This document shows positions 1 through 10,049 of a stretch of DNA of 64,000 nucleotides, piece by piece. Under the pieces are notes generated by a model, which made no database searches, had not been told where the DNA came from, and was given only the letters and a program-made list of their open reading frames with translations. The stretch is from Iris pallida (Eukaryota; Streptophyta; Magnoliopsida; Asparagales; Iridaceae), in NCBI GenBank assembly GCA_029216955.1, contig JANAVB010015600.1:27898352-27962351 (forward strand). The letters are read 5' to 3'. Made by a program: the position numbers and the translations under genes. Every line of letters starts with the position of its first letter. Positions within the stretch are counted from its first letter, which is position 1.

Positions 1-63
1 TAATGACAGATAAAAATGAAGAGAGATGCATCGACGAAACGATCACGATCCCAAAGGACTCAC

Positions 64-198
64 CTCTCCTCCAAATTTCTTCACACCCAGAAACTTAGGA
101 TTAGAGTCACGCCCATTTTTTGTGGATCCCGCAGTCTTCTTGGTGGCCCATCGCCTGAACAGCAAACTCAGCCCCCCGGACGCCTCTGAATACGTCTG
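64..198 (-). CDS. bL27m: Internal exon of nuclear gene for mitochondrial ribosomal protein bL27 (partial)
   Basis: Read on the minus strand, 198 to 64 gives 45 codons including [22 protein letters not shown] and LGVKKFGGE. This is the N-terminal core of bacterial-type ribosomal protein L27 in the form found in plant mitochondrial ribosomes; the plastid form has a different lead-in. The product would sit in the large subunit of the mitoribosome near the peptidyl-transferase centre. The exon ends in phase 0 at position 64, followed by a strong donor GTGAGT (minus strand, 63-58). The upstream border is either of two adjacent AGs near 199 or 196. The rest of the protein lies off the left edge. 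The first exon was not found in 199-904, and the Copia element at 905 may lie in the intervening intron. The identification rests on remembered family motifs and is firm; the exact 5' border is not. Confidence 0.88.
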
Positions 199-904
199 CT
201 TGATATAAACTTAAATGCACCACAGAGAAAATTTCAAGAAGACACGTACGCTAACAGGAAAATTACCAATAGCACCAGTGTAGACGGGAATGTTAGATAT
301 CGTCTCCCTGAGACTCACACGTCTGCATATTGTTGATAGATTCATCATTTTCAAGATGATAAACCTGAATGAAGTTCATAAATGGGAGAAAATTGTGTTA
401 GAAATGCTGGACTATGATGGGTGATTTAAATGCATGTTTCACTTGTAAGACTCACTATATGAATTATTGCAGGTAAATTTTGTTCAAATGGAGTTTACAT
501 AACAGGTCCAAAGTTCACACATAATTAACATCATCGTTATCATCCTTGTGTCTTGTCATCGAAGGATTTCCAATGCACGTAACACAAACGTTGACAGCCA
601 TAACTTTTGATCATGGCATCATGCAAGTTATCTTATGCAACATAGGAACAACTGCTGGTAGACTAAGATTCCAGAAAGAGGAAACAAGATTTCCAAGAAG
701 TAATTTAATTCAATTCTGACACCAAGAAAGCAGAGAAACAACAGGTTACAAGCTCTCCTATGTATCAATAGAAATACATTGTTAGTATAGACTTCACTCA
801 GAAAATAGCAAGGATCCCCGACGTACAAAATGGGGTTTCTGTAGTTTTTTAACAATTTAATTGTACTTCTTCTGACCTGTAATGTAACAATGTTATGCAA
901 GTAA
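199..904. other. Non-coding stretch, probably intron or upstream flank of the bL27m gene
   Basis: No recognisable exon, RNA gene or repeat was found on either strand. It is moderately AT-rich. It could be intron if the first bL27m exon lies beyond the Copia insertion. The last five bases, AGTAA (900-904), are the left target duplication of that element. Confidence 0.5.
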
Positions 905-1708
905 TGTTGGGAAAGAAACGCGGAAACCTTTCCCCAAACCGGAGAGTACCTGCGAGAGGACCGAGCAATACAACGCACGAACCCAAAAATAGCCACACGA
1001 AAACAATCATGCAGACACAGAGAATTTTTGACGTGGAAACCCTTGCAGGAAAAAACCACGGGACGATCGGAGTCCAACCCTGAGAAGCCTCCACTAATGG
1101 AATAGAAGAATTACACCCTCTACAAACTCCTCCCGATCCAAATCGGATCCCCACAACACTCAGAGATAAGAACAATGATTACAAGGCTACGAAGAGCGAG
1201 AACGACGAGTAGAGATTACCCGAACACGATCTCCTTCGAACAGCGACCTTCAATCCTCCGTCTTCTTCTCCGAAGTTGTAATGGCACTCTTGCCTCCTTC
1301 CTCTCTCAAAAGTTGTGTTTACTTGCGATCATACGATAATGAATTAGGGTTGAGAAAACTCAACTTAACTCCCTAATCCCGCAACCAACCTGAACCGTTG
1401 GATTAGATCCAATGATGAAAACTCATCCTGAAATTCGCTTCAGCCCCCGACGACACAGAGTTCGGCCAGAACTCTGTGTGGGGCAACCAGCACCTACTGG
1501 CCAAACCCTGGAACGGCCAGACCGAGTTCGGCCAGAACTCGGCCTGGGACCGAGTTCGGCCCGAACTCGGATCCCCTGCTTCCAGCAGCTCCAGCAGCAA
1601 CAGCAGCAACTTCGTCGCCTACTTCCCGAGCTTCTTCGACACACGAACGGCGCTCGTCGCACTCCGGGGTCTTCTCCACATAGGTTGGGAACCCCACCCA
1701 CTCCAACA
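905..1708 (-). repeat. 3' LTR of the intact Copia element
   Basis: It is 804 bp, with plus-strand termini TGTTGGG and CCAACA, nearly identical to 5817-6620. It holds three dyad-symmetric motifs with the core GAGTTCGGCC(A/C)GAACTC at 1454-1478, 1522-1542 and 1550-1570. The adjacent internal side (about 1709-1725) is, on the minus strand, the purine-rich tract GAAGGGGGAGATT. Confidence 0.95.
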
Positions 1709-1725
1709 AATCTCCCCCTTCACAA

Positions 1726-4700
1726 CTATGGGGAGGATGTCGTCATCCCGACGACCTGCCTGCAGTACTCAAACTTCCCCCTTGGTAGAATCTTCGTGAA
1801 CATATCAGCTCCGTTGTCGTCTGTATGCACCTTCTCAAGCTCCGCGTCCTTCTTCTCAACCACATCGCGTATCCAATGATACCGAGTCTCGATGTGCTTG
1901 GACCGGCTATGAAACGTCTGATTCTTCACCAGGTGAATAGCACTCTGACTGTCGCAAAGCAAAGTATACTGCTCTTGCTTCAGTCCCATTTCCTGCAACA
2001 GCTTCTTCATCCACAACAGCTCCTTGCAAGCCTCCGTCGCCGCAATGTATTCCGCCTCCGTCGTCGACAAGGCAACACACTTCTGCAACCGCGACTGCCA
2101 CGACACCGCTCCTCCTGCAAACATCATCACGTAGCCCGAAGTCGATCGCCTCGTGTCTACATCTCCAGCCATATCAGCGTCGGTATACCCAACCAGCTTC
2201 GGCTCGTCACCACCAAAGGAAAGTCTCCAACCAGCAGTGCCCTGAAGATAACGTAGAATCCACTTGACCGCACTCCAATGTACCCTTCCAGGATTTGAAA
2301 GATACCTGCTAACCGTACCAACTGCATGAGCAATATCTGGCCTCATACACACCATAGCATACATCAGGCTTCCCACAGCTGAAGCATATGGAACCCACTC
2401 CATATCTTCCTTTTCGTCCTCGGTAGATGGACACTGTTCCTCAGTGAGCTTAAAGTGAGCCGCGAGGGGGGAACTCACTTTCTTCGACCCGTCCATCCCG
2501 AAACGCTGAAGTACCCGGTGAATGTACTTCTTTTGGGACAAGTGTAGCAGCTTGGACTCTCTCTCTCGGCTGATCTCCATCCCAAGAATAGTCTTCGCTG
2601 CGCCCAAATCTTTCATAGAGAAGGCCGCGCCCAGCTGGCGCTTCAACTCCGCTATCCTAGTGGCATTCCGACCCACTAATAGCATATCATCAACATAGAG
2701 CAACAAAATGATGAAATCATCATCGGCAAAATACCTCACAAATACACAATGATCCGACGTCGTCCGTGCATAACCATGCTCCCCCATAAACGACTCGAAC
2801 TTCCTGTACCACTGCCTCGGAGCCTGCTTCAGACCATACAAGCTCTTCCTCAACCGGCAGACCAAATGTGACTTGCCCTTCTCGCAGAATCCCTCTGGCT
2901 GCTCCATGTACAACTCCTCCTCAAGATCACCGTGGAGGAATGCCGTCTTCACGTCCATCTGCTCGACCTCCAAGTCGAAACTGGCTGCTAATGCTAGCAC
3001 CACCTGGATAGACGAATGCTTGACGACAGGCGAAAAGATCTCATCATAATCCACGCCTTTCCGCTGACCGTAGCCCTTGACTACCAGCCTCGCTTTGTAT
3101 CGAGGGCGAGTAGCATCTTCCGTCTGCTTCACTCTGAACACCCATCGATTCTTCAAAGCCTTCTTGCCCTTTGGCAACCGCACCAGATCATAAGTGGAAT
3201 TGGTGTGCAAGAAACTCATCTCCTCCTGCATAGCCACCATCCACTCCTGCCTGTGTTCGTCTTCCATAGCCTCTGCGAAACTTTCGGGCTCTCCTCCGTC
3301 AGTCAATAGCACATACTCATCCGGTGAGTATCTCGTAGATGGTCGACGATCCCTGTCACTCCTTCTCAGTGGAGCCACTGGTGCTGGCTGTATACCGACA
3401 GCCTCCGCCCCTTCAGGAACTACCTCTCCGGCATGCTCATCCTCCTGAGGGACACTCTGACCACCATCAGCAGGCTGATGAACAAGGTTGGGAGCAACTC
3501 CATGTACCGGCTCCCCCATAACTGGATCCTCTGCGATGTCCTCTGGAAACTGGTCGAAGCGAAATGACTCTAACTCAGGCAATTCCTCAGCCTCAGAAGG
3601 CGTCTCGGAATCCTGAGTGTTGGTCATGGTCTGATCCTCGACGAACACCACGTCCCTGCTTCTGTAGAGCTTTTCTTCCACTGGGTCGTAGAGTCTATAG
3701 CCAAACTCATCCCGACCATAGCCGACAAAGACGCATCGCCTCGTCTTCGGCTCAAGTTTGGTCCTCTCGTCCTTCGGTACATGCACGAAGGCTTTACAAC
3801 CAAACGCCCGCAGGTGACTGTATGACGGCTCTTTGCCGTACCATACTTTGTCAGGCACATCACCCTGCAAAGGAGCACTAGGAGACAAATTAATAATATA
3901 AGCATCTGTGAGAAGAGCCTCACCCCAATAACTGTCCGGCAAGTTTGCTTCTGACAGCAAACACCGCACCCTCTCCATCAGTGTCCTGTTCATGCGCTCC
4001 GCTACACCATTGAGCTGAGGTGTCTTTGGCGGAGTCTTCTGGTGTCGTATCCCTTGCTCTCTGTAATACGCATCAAAGGGACCAATGTATTCGCCGCCAT
4101 TGTCGGACCGAACACACAACAACTTCTTGCCCGTCTCCCTTTCAACAGAGGCCTGAAACTCCTTGAAAGTAGGCAGCACCTGATCCTTGGTCTTTAAGGC
4201 ATAGACCCAAACCTTCCTGGAACAGTCATCAATAAAAGTCACAAAGTAAGAAGCACCACCAAGAGATTTTACCTTCATAGGACCGCAGACATCCGAGTGA
4301 ATCAACTCGAGCAACGCCGGCTTCCTCGAACTTGGGTGACTCTGGAAAGACACCCTATTTTGCTTCCCAGCTAAACAGTGCGTGCATTTCTCCAACTTTG
4401 TAGACTTGAGCTCCGGAATCACTTTCCTGTTCACCAAGTAGCTCATCCCCTTCTCGCTGATATGGCCGAGCCGCCTGTGCCACAACTCGGTAGACGCATC
4501 ACTGACTGCGTTCACCTCCTGTGCCCCCTCTGCGCTCCCCTCCATATAGTAGAGACCGGACTTCTTGCTTCCTCTGGCAATCACCATCGAACCTCTGGAA
4601 AGCTTCCACTGACTGTTCCCGAAGAGACTGAAGAATCCCTCGTCATCCAACCTTCCAACCGACACCAGGTTGAAACGGATATCAGGGACATGACGAACAT

Positions 4701-5754
4701 CCTTGAGAACAAGAACCGCACCCGTCTTCGTTCTCAAATGCACATCTCCAACGGCAACCGCCTTCGACACATCTCCGTTGCCCATCTTCAACACGCCACA
4801 GTCGCCTGTCGTGTAAGTGGCAAACAGTGCCCTATTGTGAGATACATGTGCTGAAGTCCCTGAGTCCACCAGCCAAGAATTGTCATCGCAGGCGAGGTTA
4901 GTAATGACCTCATCACCTACGACGATCACATCGCCTCCATGCACCGAGGCCGCCGCTGTAGTGTTCTCCTCTTGCTTCCCCTTGTCGCCCTTCTTCTCTC
5001 TCTTCCAAGCGAAACAATTCCGCTTGATATGGCCCTTCTTACCGCAATGGTAACACTCTGAGTCCTCGTAACGACCCTTGGACTTCCCCCTGCTCTTGTC
5101 TCTGCCACCACCTGGACCCCTGCTTTTGCCCCTTCCGCGGCTCTCTGAAACAAGTGCATCTGAGTGGTGGGATGTGGATGAAGTGCCCTGAGAACGTCTC
5201 CGCATCTCTTCATTCAACACCCCGCTCTTGGCAAACTCCAGACTGACCACGCCCTCTGGAGCAGAAGCGATCATAGATACTCGTACGGTCTCCCACGAGT
5301 CTGGCAATGTACACACCAGCCACAGTCCCTGAACTTCGTCGTCGAACTTGACTCCCATAGAAGATAGCTGGTCAACCACGCCCTGGAACTCACTCAAGTG
5401 ATCCGAAATAGACGCCCCATCCTTGTACCGCAGACCCATCATCGTTCGGATCAGGAACAACTTGTTTACCCCGGTCTTCTTCGCATACAAGGATTCCAGC
5501 TTATCCCACAACGTCTTCGCGTGCTCAATATTGGCAACGTGATTGTACACGTTCTCGTCAACAAACTGCCTTATGTACCCACACACCTGTATGTGCTCGA
5601 ATGTCCAGTCCTCCTCGGATTTATCACTGGGCCTCTCGGTTGCAAACACAGGTAGATGCAGCTTCTTGACAAATAGCAGATCCTTCATCTTGCTCCGCCA
5701 ATAATGATAGTTTGTGCCGTTCAGATTCACCATGCGCACCGGCTTCGCGTCCAT
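1726..5754 (-). CDS. Copia gag-pol polyprotein (gag, protease, integrase, RT, RNase H), intact
   Basis: One 1342-codon frame with no stop or shift. Order from the N terminus: gag capsid-like region (residues 1-220); CCHC zinc knuckle CYHCGKKGHIKRNC (near 233); aspartic protease motif WLVDSGTSAHVSH (near 292); GAG-pre-integrase LWHRRLGH; integrase with FIDDCSRKVWVY, RSDNGGEY and NGVAERMNR; reverse transcriptase with the YVDD catalytic box (near 1018); RNase H with TDADMAGD and DSQSAI. Integrase before RT defines Copia/Ty1. The gag and pol are closest, from memory, to the Tnt1/Tork lineage. The product would form cytoplasmic virus-like particles, copy its RNA and integrate the DNA. The start codon lies about 45 nt after the primer site, a short leader. 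All catalytic motifs I can read are conserved, so it may be functional. Confidence 0.96.
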   Translation of the reverse strand: MDAKPVRMVNLNGTNYHYWRSKMKDLLFVKKLHLPVFATERPSDKSEEDWTFEHIQVCGYIRQFVDENVYNHVANIEHAKTLWDKLESLYAKKTGVNKLFLIRTMMGLRYKDGASISDHLSEFQGVVDQLSSMGVKFDDEVQGLWLVCTLPDSWETVRVSMIASAPEGVVSLEFAKSGVLNEEMRRRSQGTSSTSHHSDALVSESRGRGKSRGPGGGRDKSRGKSKGRYEDSECYHCGKKGHIKRNCFAWKREKKGDKGKQEENTTAAASVHGGDVIVVGDEVITNLACDDNSWLVDSGTSAHVSHNRALFATYTTGDCGVLKMGNGDVSKAVAVGDVHLRTKTGAVLVLKDVRHVPDIRFNLVSVGRLDDEGFFSLFGNSQWKLSRGSMVIARGSKKSGLYYMEGSAEGAQEVNAVSDASTELWHRRLGHISEKGMSYLVNRKVIPELKSTKLEKCTHCLAGKQNRVSFQSHPSSRKPALLELIHSDVCGPMKVKSLGGASYFVTFIDDCSRKVWVYALKTKDQVLPTFKEFQASVERETGKKLLCVRSDNGGEYIGPFDAYYREQGIRHQKTPPKTPQLNGVAERMNRTLMERVRCLLSEANLPDSYWGEALLTDAYIINLSPSAPLQGDVPDKVWYGKEPSYSHLRAFGCKAFVHVPKDERTKLEPKTRRCVFVGYGRDEFGYRLYDPVEEKLYRSRDVVFVEDQTMTNTQDSETPSEAEELPELESFRFDQFPEDIAEDPVMGEPVHGVAPNLVHQPADGGQSVPQEDEHAGEVVPEGAEAVGIQPAPVAPLRRSDRDRRPSTRYSPDEYVLLTDGGEPESFAEAMEDEHRQEWMVAMQEEMSFLHTNSTYDLVRLPKGKKALKNRWVFRVKQTEDATRPRYKARLVVKGYGQRKGVDYDEIFSPVVKHSSIQVVLALAASFDLEVEQMDVKTAFLHGDLEEELYMEQPEGFCEKGKSHLVCRLRKSLYGLKQAPRQWYRKFESFMGEHGYARTTSDHCVFVRYFADDDFIILLLYVDDMLLVGRNATRIAELKRQLGAAFSMKDLGAAKTILGMEISRERESKLLHLSQKKYIHRVLQRFGMDGSKKVSSPLAAHFKLTEEQCPSTEDEKEDMEWVPYASAVGSLMYAMVCMRPDIAHAVGTVSRYLSNPGRVHWSAVKWILRYLQGTAGWRLSFGGDEPKLVGYTDADMAGDVDTRRSTSGYVMMFAGGAVSWQSRLQKCVALSTTEAEYIAATEACKELLWMKKLLQEMGLKQEQYTLLCDSQSAIHLVKNQTFHSRSKHIETRYHWIRDVVEKKDAELEKVHTDDNGADMFTKILPRGKFEYCRQVVGMTTSSP

Positions 5755-5800
5755 CTCTCCTCTCTGGTTCCTCTGTCAACTCCTGACACCCTTTGAACCT

Positions 5801-5813
5801 GGCTCTGATACCA
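5801..5813 (-). other. Primer-binding site of the intact Copia
   Basis: The reverse complement reads TGGTATCAGAGCC, complementary to the 3' end of initiator tRNA-Met. It lies three bases internal to the 5' LTR (5817-6620), as usual for plant Copia elements. Confidence 0.93.
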
Positions 5814-5816
5814 CTC

Positions 5817-6620
5817 TGTTGGGAAAGAAACGCGGAAACCTTTCGGCAAACCGGAGAGTACCTGCGAGAGGACCGAGCAATACAACGCACGAACCCAAAA
5901 ATAGCCACACAAAAACAATCACGCAGACACAGAGAATTTTTGACGTGGAAACCTTTGCGGAAAAAAACCACGGGACGATCGGAGTCCAACCCTGAGAAGC
6001 CTCCACTAATGGAATAGAAGAATTACACCCTCTACAAACTCCTCCCGATCCAAATCGGATCCCCACAACACTCAGAGATAAGAACAATGATTACAAGGCT
6101 ACGAAGAGCGAGAACGACGAGTAGAGATTACCCGAACACGATCTCCTTCGAACAGCGACCTCCAATCCTCCGTCTTCTTCTCCGAAGTTGTAATGGCACT
6201 CTTGCCTCCTTCCTCTCTCAAAAGTTGTGTTTACTTGCGATCATACGATAATGAATTAGGGTTGAGAAAACTCAACTTAACTCCCTAATCCCGCAACCAA
6301 CCTGAACCGTTGGATTAGATCCAATGATGAAAACTCATCCTAAAATTCGCTTCAGCCCCCGACGACACAGAGTTCGGCCAGAACTCTGTGTGGGACAACC
6401 AGCACCTACTGGCCAAACCCTGGAACGGCCAGACCGAGTTCGGCCAGAACTCGGCCTGGGACCGAGTTCGGCCCGAACTCGGATCCCCTGCTTCCAGCAG
6501 CTCCAGCAGCAACAGCAGCAACTTCGTCGCCTACTTCCCGAGCTTCTTCGACACACGAACGGCGCTCGTCGCACTCCGGGGTCTTCTCCACATAGGTTGG
6601 GAACCCCACCCACTCCAACA
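5817..6620 (-). repeat. 5' LTR of the intact Copia element
   Basis: It is 804 bp and should carry the element's minus-strand promoter. The same three dyads occur at about 6366-6390, 6434-6454 and 6462-6482. It differs from the other LTR at about ten positions, mostly in the first 130 bp. It is followed by target duplication AGTAA at 6621-6625. Confidence 0.95.
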
Positions 6621-6625
6621 AGTAA

Positions 6626-7418
6626 ATCAAATTCCGCAATGGTTCAGTGTGAAGCAAAATTGTTAACCTCTCTTTATTTGCAGTTCATCATTGAATAACA
6701 ACAATTATCGTATAAAAAAAAAAATCGGAGTAGACTTCTTCTATTATTGTATATTTGCTGTGGCATTCCATTCCAATCCAATTCCAACATACTTAGCAAA
6801 AATTTACAATAACTGAATATTAAAAGAAATAAGGCCGAGGTTATGATTATATATAGATCCTCAAGAAGCAGCACAAGAAATCAGAGGTGAACCAGCAACC
6901 AGTGCTATTTTAATACTAATACAGTTCTACAAAATTTAACTCATATCTGCAGTTAATGGGATGATTAACCGGCCAGCTAAGCCAATCAACAAAAAGGACG
7001 ATTAATCAAACTAATCAAAGTGGTCGTGTAAATCTGACTATTCTTTAACCAGCCACGGACTGAGTGTGTAATGGGAACTGTTTAATATAATAGTGCTCAT
7101 AGACTAACACGTGGTGGTTGATAAAATCTGGGAAACATGAGAAAACTATTAAAGATATCAGTATTAGTTTTAGATAATTTGGAGAGTTATCCATTGTTTA
7201 ACCTATCTATCGTTTCATGAGAGCTCCTTTCTCTGATTCTTAAAGCTATGAACTAACCTCTGAACTACCTCAAATTTATTTAAGATAAATCAGTGTTAGT
7301 TGAGATACGCTAGATAGGTATCCACTGTTCAACCTATCTATCTTTTGACAAAAACTCATTTATCTGGATCTTAAAAAGCTATGGCCTAACCTATGTTGCT
7401 TCAAATTGAATTATCCAG
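6626..7418. other. Non-coding stretch with a degenerate tandem duplication
   Basis: No gene was recognised. About 7156-7260 and 7286-7395 are two diverged copies of a roughly 110-bp unit sharing TCAGT(G/A)TTAGTT, AACCTATCTATC and AAAGCTATG, an old tandem duplication. The remainder is AT-rich single-copy-looking DNA. Confidence 0.5.
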
Positions 7419-7574
7419 GCGGGCAAAACCGGTACAAACCAGTCTCCTTCAAGCAAGGAAATTAAGGAAGGGATAAGGAATCACAGTATTCGATCTCAAG
7501 TGGGGCAAAATGTGCATGTATATATTACTTGATAGTCTAGTGTTTTCTGATATTTCCTAGAGGAGGAAACTGGA
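7419..7574 (+). pseudogene. Exon-like segments of an unidentified host gene, left of hAT copy A
   Basis: An acceptor-like TTATCCAG precedes an open stretch from 7419 to about 7517 with a possible donor GTATAT. A second acceptor-like site, ATATTTCCTAG, precedes 7561, and that open stretch runs into the hAT insertion at 7575. I do not recognise the protein. The orientation (plus) agrees with exon-like segments at 17734-17897 and 23786-23935, and opposes the ones in the spacer between the two hAT copies, as expected if the spacer was inverted. These may be exons of one gene broken by insertions. Evidence is limited to open frames and splice-like borders. Confidence 0.25.
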
Positions 7575-7822
7575 CAGGGCCGTCTCAAGCCATGTGGAGG
7601 CCCTAGGCAAAAGTTCAAAGAAGGGCCCTTTTTTTAAAATTTAAACATGATTAAATTATACAATTTTATTATATTGATATATATAAAAACTCTCATCCTT
7701 GATCCGGGCTTGGGACCGGCAATGTACCGTCTAATGTACCGTCATAAACGGTACAGAGACGGATATAAAAACTTTTTTCATTAATAATTTTTTAAAATTG
7801 AATATGAACTAGTTGCACATAT

Positions 7823-7941
7823 TTATTTATTTTTTTTTGAAGCAATGGGTAATTGTGGTGAACTCGCCTCAACTGGGGCTCGAACTCCGACCACTTGGGC
7901 CGCATGCATCTCTCTTAACCACTAGGCTAGAGGTCATTTGC
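7823..7941 (-). mobile_element. tRNA-derived SINE inserted in hAT copy A
   Basis: It is 119 bp between perfect 15-bp direct repeats ACTAGTTGCACATAT (7808-7822 and 7942-7956). On the minus strand it begins with a tRNA-like head: box A in TAGCCTAGTGGTTAAGAG and box B in GGAGTTCGAGCCCC. It ends in an A-rich tail (plus-strand T-run, 7823-7838). Copy B lacks it at the matching place. An internal pol III promoter and LINE-supplied reverse transcription are expected for the class. Confidence 0.87.
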
Positions 7942-7949
7942 ACTAGTTG

Positions 7950-7993
<44 letters not shown>

Positions 7994-10049
7994 GTACTAG
8001 ATAACTAAATAAATTTAATTTCTCTTGCTTTTTTGCTGCAAAATTGCTAATTAAAATTTTATATTCAAGAGTTCCTAAGATATTTTTTCAATACATAAAA
8101 TAGCTAATCTGTTCAATCTTTCTTGTGACATAGTTAATCTTACGATTTATCAATTTTAGTTTTGAAAAACTTCTTTCTGCGGAAACAACATTAACATGTA
8201 TCGTTAATAATATTCTATAAGCTATAAAGGCATTCAGAAAAGAGTCGATGGTTTTCAAAAAACTCAAATTGTCTATAGCGGATTTTATTTCAGGATTTAA
8301 AACTTATTTTAAAATCTTTAGCTCTAAAAACAAATCATTACCATCAATATCACAACACTCTCCATGTTTTAAAGAATGCTCTAAATAAAGACAAGATTTT
8401 TTTAACTCTACATCATTTAGTGATCTTAACTTTTCCAAATTAAATTAAAAAAACCAAAAATCTCTTCATACTTTTTAAATTGTTCAAATCAAGTAATAAG
8501 AGAAGAAATTGTCATATCCACAATATATATAAAGTAACCAGTTCTAAAAGACTCTTCTGATGTTTGAATTAATTAATTTTCATTAATCTCGTCATATTGC
8601 CTTTTCCTATTAATTTAAGTTTCTCACGAAACGCAGGTTCTATTCCCATCTCACGTGCAATTTCGTTGCATGAACTTTTCGCATATTCATAGCCGTCATC
8701 TCTATATTTAACAAAAAATGTGACAAGATCTTTTAATTGATTTATAGCAATATCAATAGACATATCTTGAGATTGTAAATTCTTACTAACTAAATTAACC
8801 ATATACAACATTTCATACCAAATAACCATACCCAATAAAAACTCATAGTTTTCTAAGTCATGATGTGCTAAACTTTCAGCTTCACTTTTTATTTTAGAGT
8901 CTTCACAAGTTTCAGCTAATTCAAGTAGGACATCTCTTATTTCTGGAGTTTGTTCTCTTATTACTTTTACACTTTAAACACGACTTTTCCATCGTGTTTG
9001 GGACAATGGTTTAACAGTTAAATAAGGTACATGACGTAGTAAAAATTTCACCGTTTTGTTGAAGATGAAAATATAGTATATATTCGTTCGTACTACTCCA
9101 AAAAATGACTTACCTTTTGAACAAAAATTTACCATATCAGAAAGTACCAAGTTAAGACTATGACAACCACACGGTGTATAAAATGCTTGAGGGTTTAAGT
9201 CTAGTAACCTCTTTTGTACACCTTTAATATTTTATCCATTATCATATCCTTGTCTTCTAATATCATTAATGTCAAGTTTAAATTTTTTTTATTATTTAGA
9301 AGTTCAGTGAATAGCCCTTCCCCTGTTGTAACATCTACTTTAATAAATTCCAAAAAATATTCTATTTTTATTGGATTTACTAAAACATCTGCACAACGTA
9401 ATACTAGAGTCATTTGTCTTGATGACTTATATCTGGAGTGCAATCAAGTATAACTAAGAAATATTTTGCATCTTTAATTTTTTTTAATAATTGTATTTTG
9501 TACTCTGATGCTAACACGTTTATTAATTCATTTTATATGTTATGTCCAAGATAATGATTAATAATTTCACCATGTTTGATGCGACGAACATGTTCTTGCA
9601 TTACTGTATCAAATTCAGCAATCATTTCAATAAAACTTATAAAGTTTCTGTTATTATCTTCATATAACTTTTCATTTGTTCCGCGAAATGTCATATTATT
9701 TCTAGCAAGAGTTTCTACAAGAGCAATAATCCTTAGAAGTATATTTTTCCAATGTTCTTTTTCTTTATTAATCAGCTCTTGAATTTTGTCATCAATTGTT
9801 TGTTTCTTTAACAAACGTGCTTCTAAATCAATCCAAGAAGCCATATTAGTAATATGTTCATTTGATGTTTCATGGCTTTTAAGCTTCGAACTAATATTTC
9901 TTCAATCCCTACATCCTTCGTTACTTAATTGAGATGTGTTAGATTTTAAATTAAATAACTTGCAACAAAAACAAAATATCTTATCAAATTCTTTGGAATA
10001 TATTAATCATCTCCTATCGTATTTTTCTCCGTTTGATAACATTCGAGTA

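Larger units (their letters stand above)
905..6620 (-). mobile_element. Complete Copia LTR retrotransposon, Tork/Tnt1-like
   Basis: Two 804-bp LTRs (905-1708 and 5817-6620) begin TGTTGG and end CAACA. They flank one uninterrupted gag-pol frame on the minus strand. A perfect 5-bp target duplication, AGTAA, lies at 900-904 and 6621-6625. The 5' LTR is the right-hand copy; next to it on the minus strand is a primer-binding site TGGTATCAGAGCC (rc of 5801-5813) for initiator tRNA-Met. The purine tract precedes the left LTR. About ten mismatches between the LTRs by eye (about 1.2%) suggest insertion within roughly the last million years under usual plant rates; this is an estimate. All parts for autonomous movement appear present. 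Confidence 0.95.

Noticed and set aside
1403..1879. Open frames on both strands within the Copia LTR
   Set aside because: They follow the GC-rich LTR and its dyads, recur in the other LTR because of LTR identity, and have no known domain.
3016..3923. Frames opposite or overlapping the Copia polyprotein
   Set aside because: Shadows of a well-supported 1342-codon coding sequence with conserved pol motifs.
7862..7935. A tRNA gene (box A and box B on the minus strand)
   Set aside because: It is only tRNA-like, has an A-rich tail and a 15-bp target duplication, and is absent from hAT copy B, so it is a SINE.
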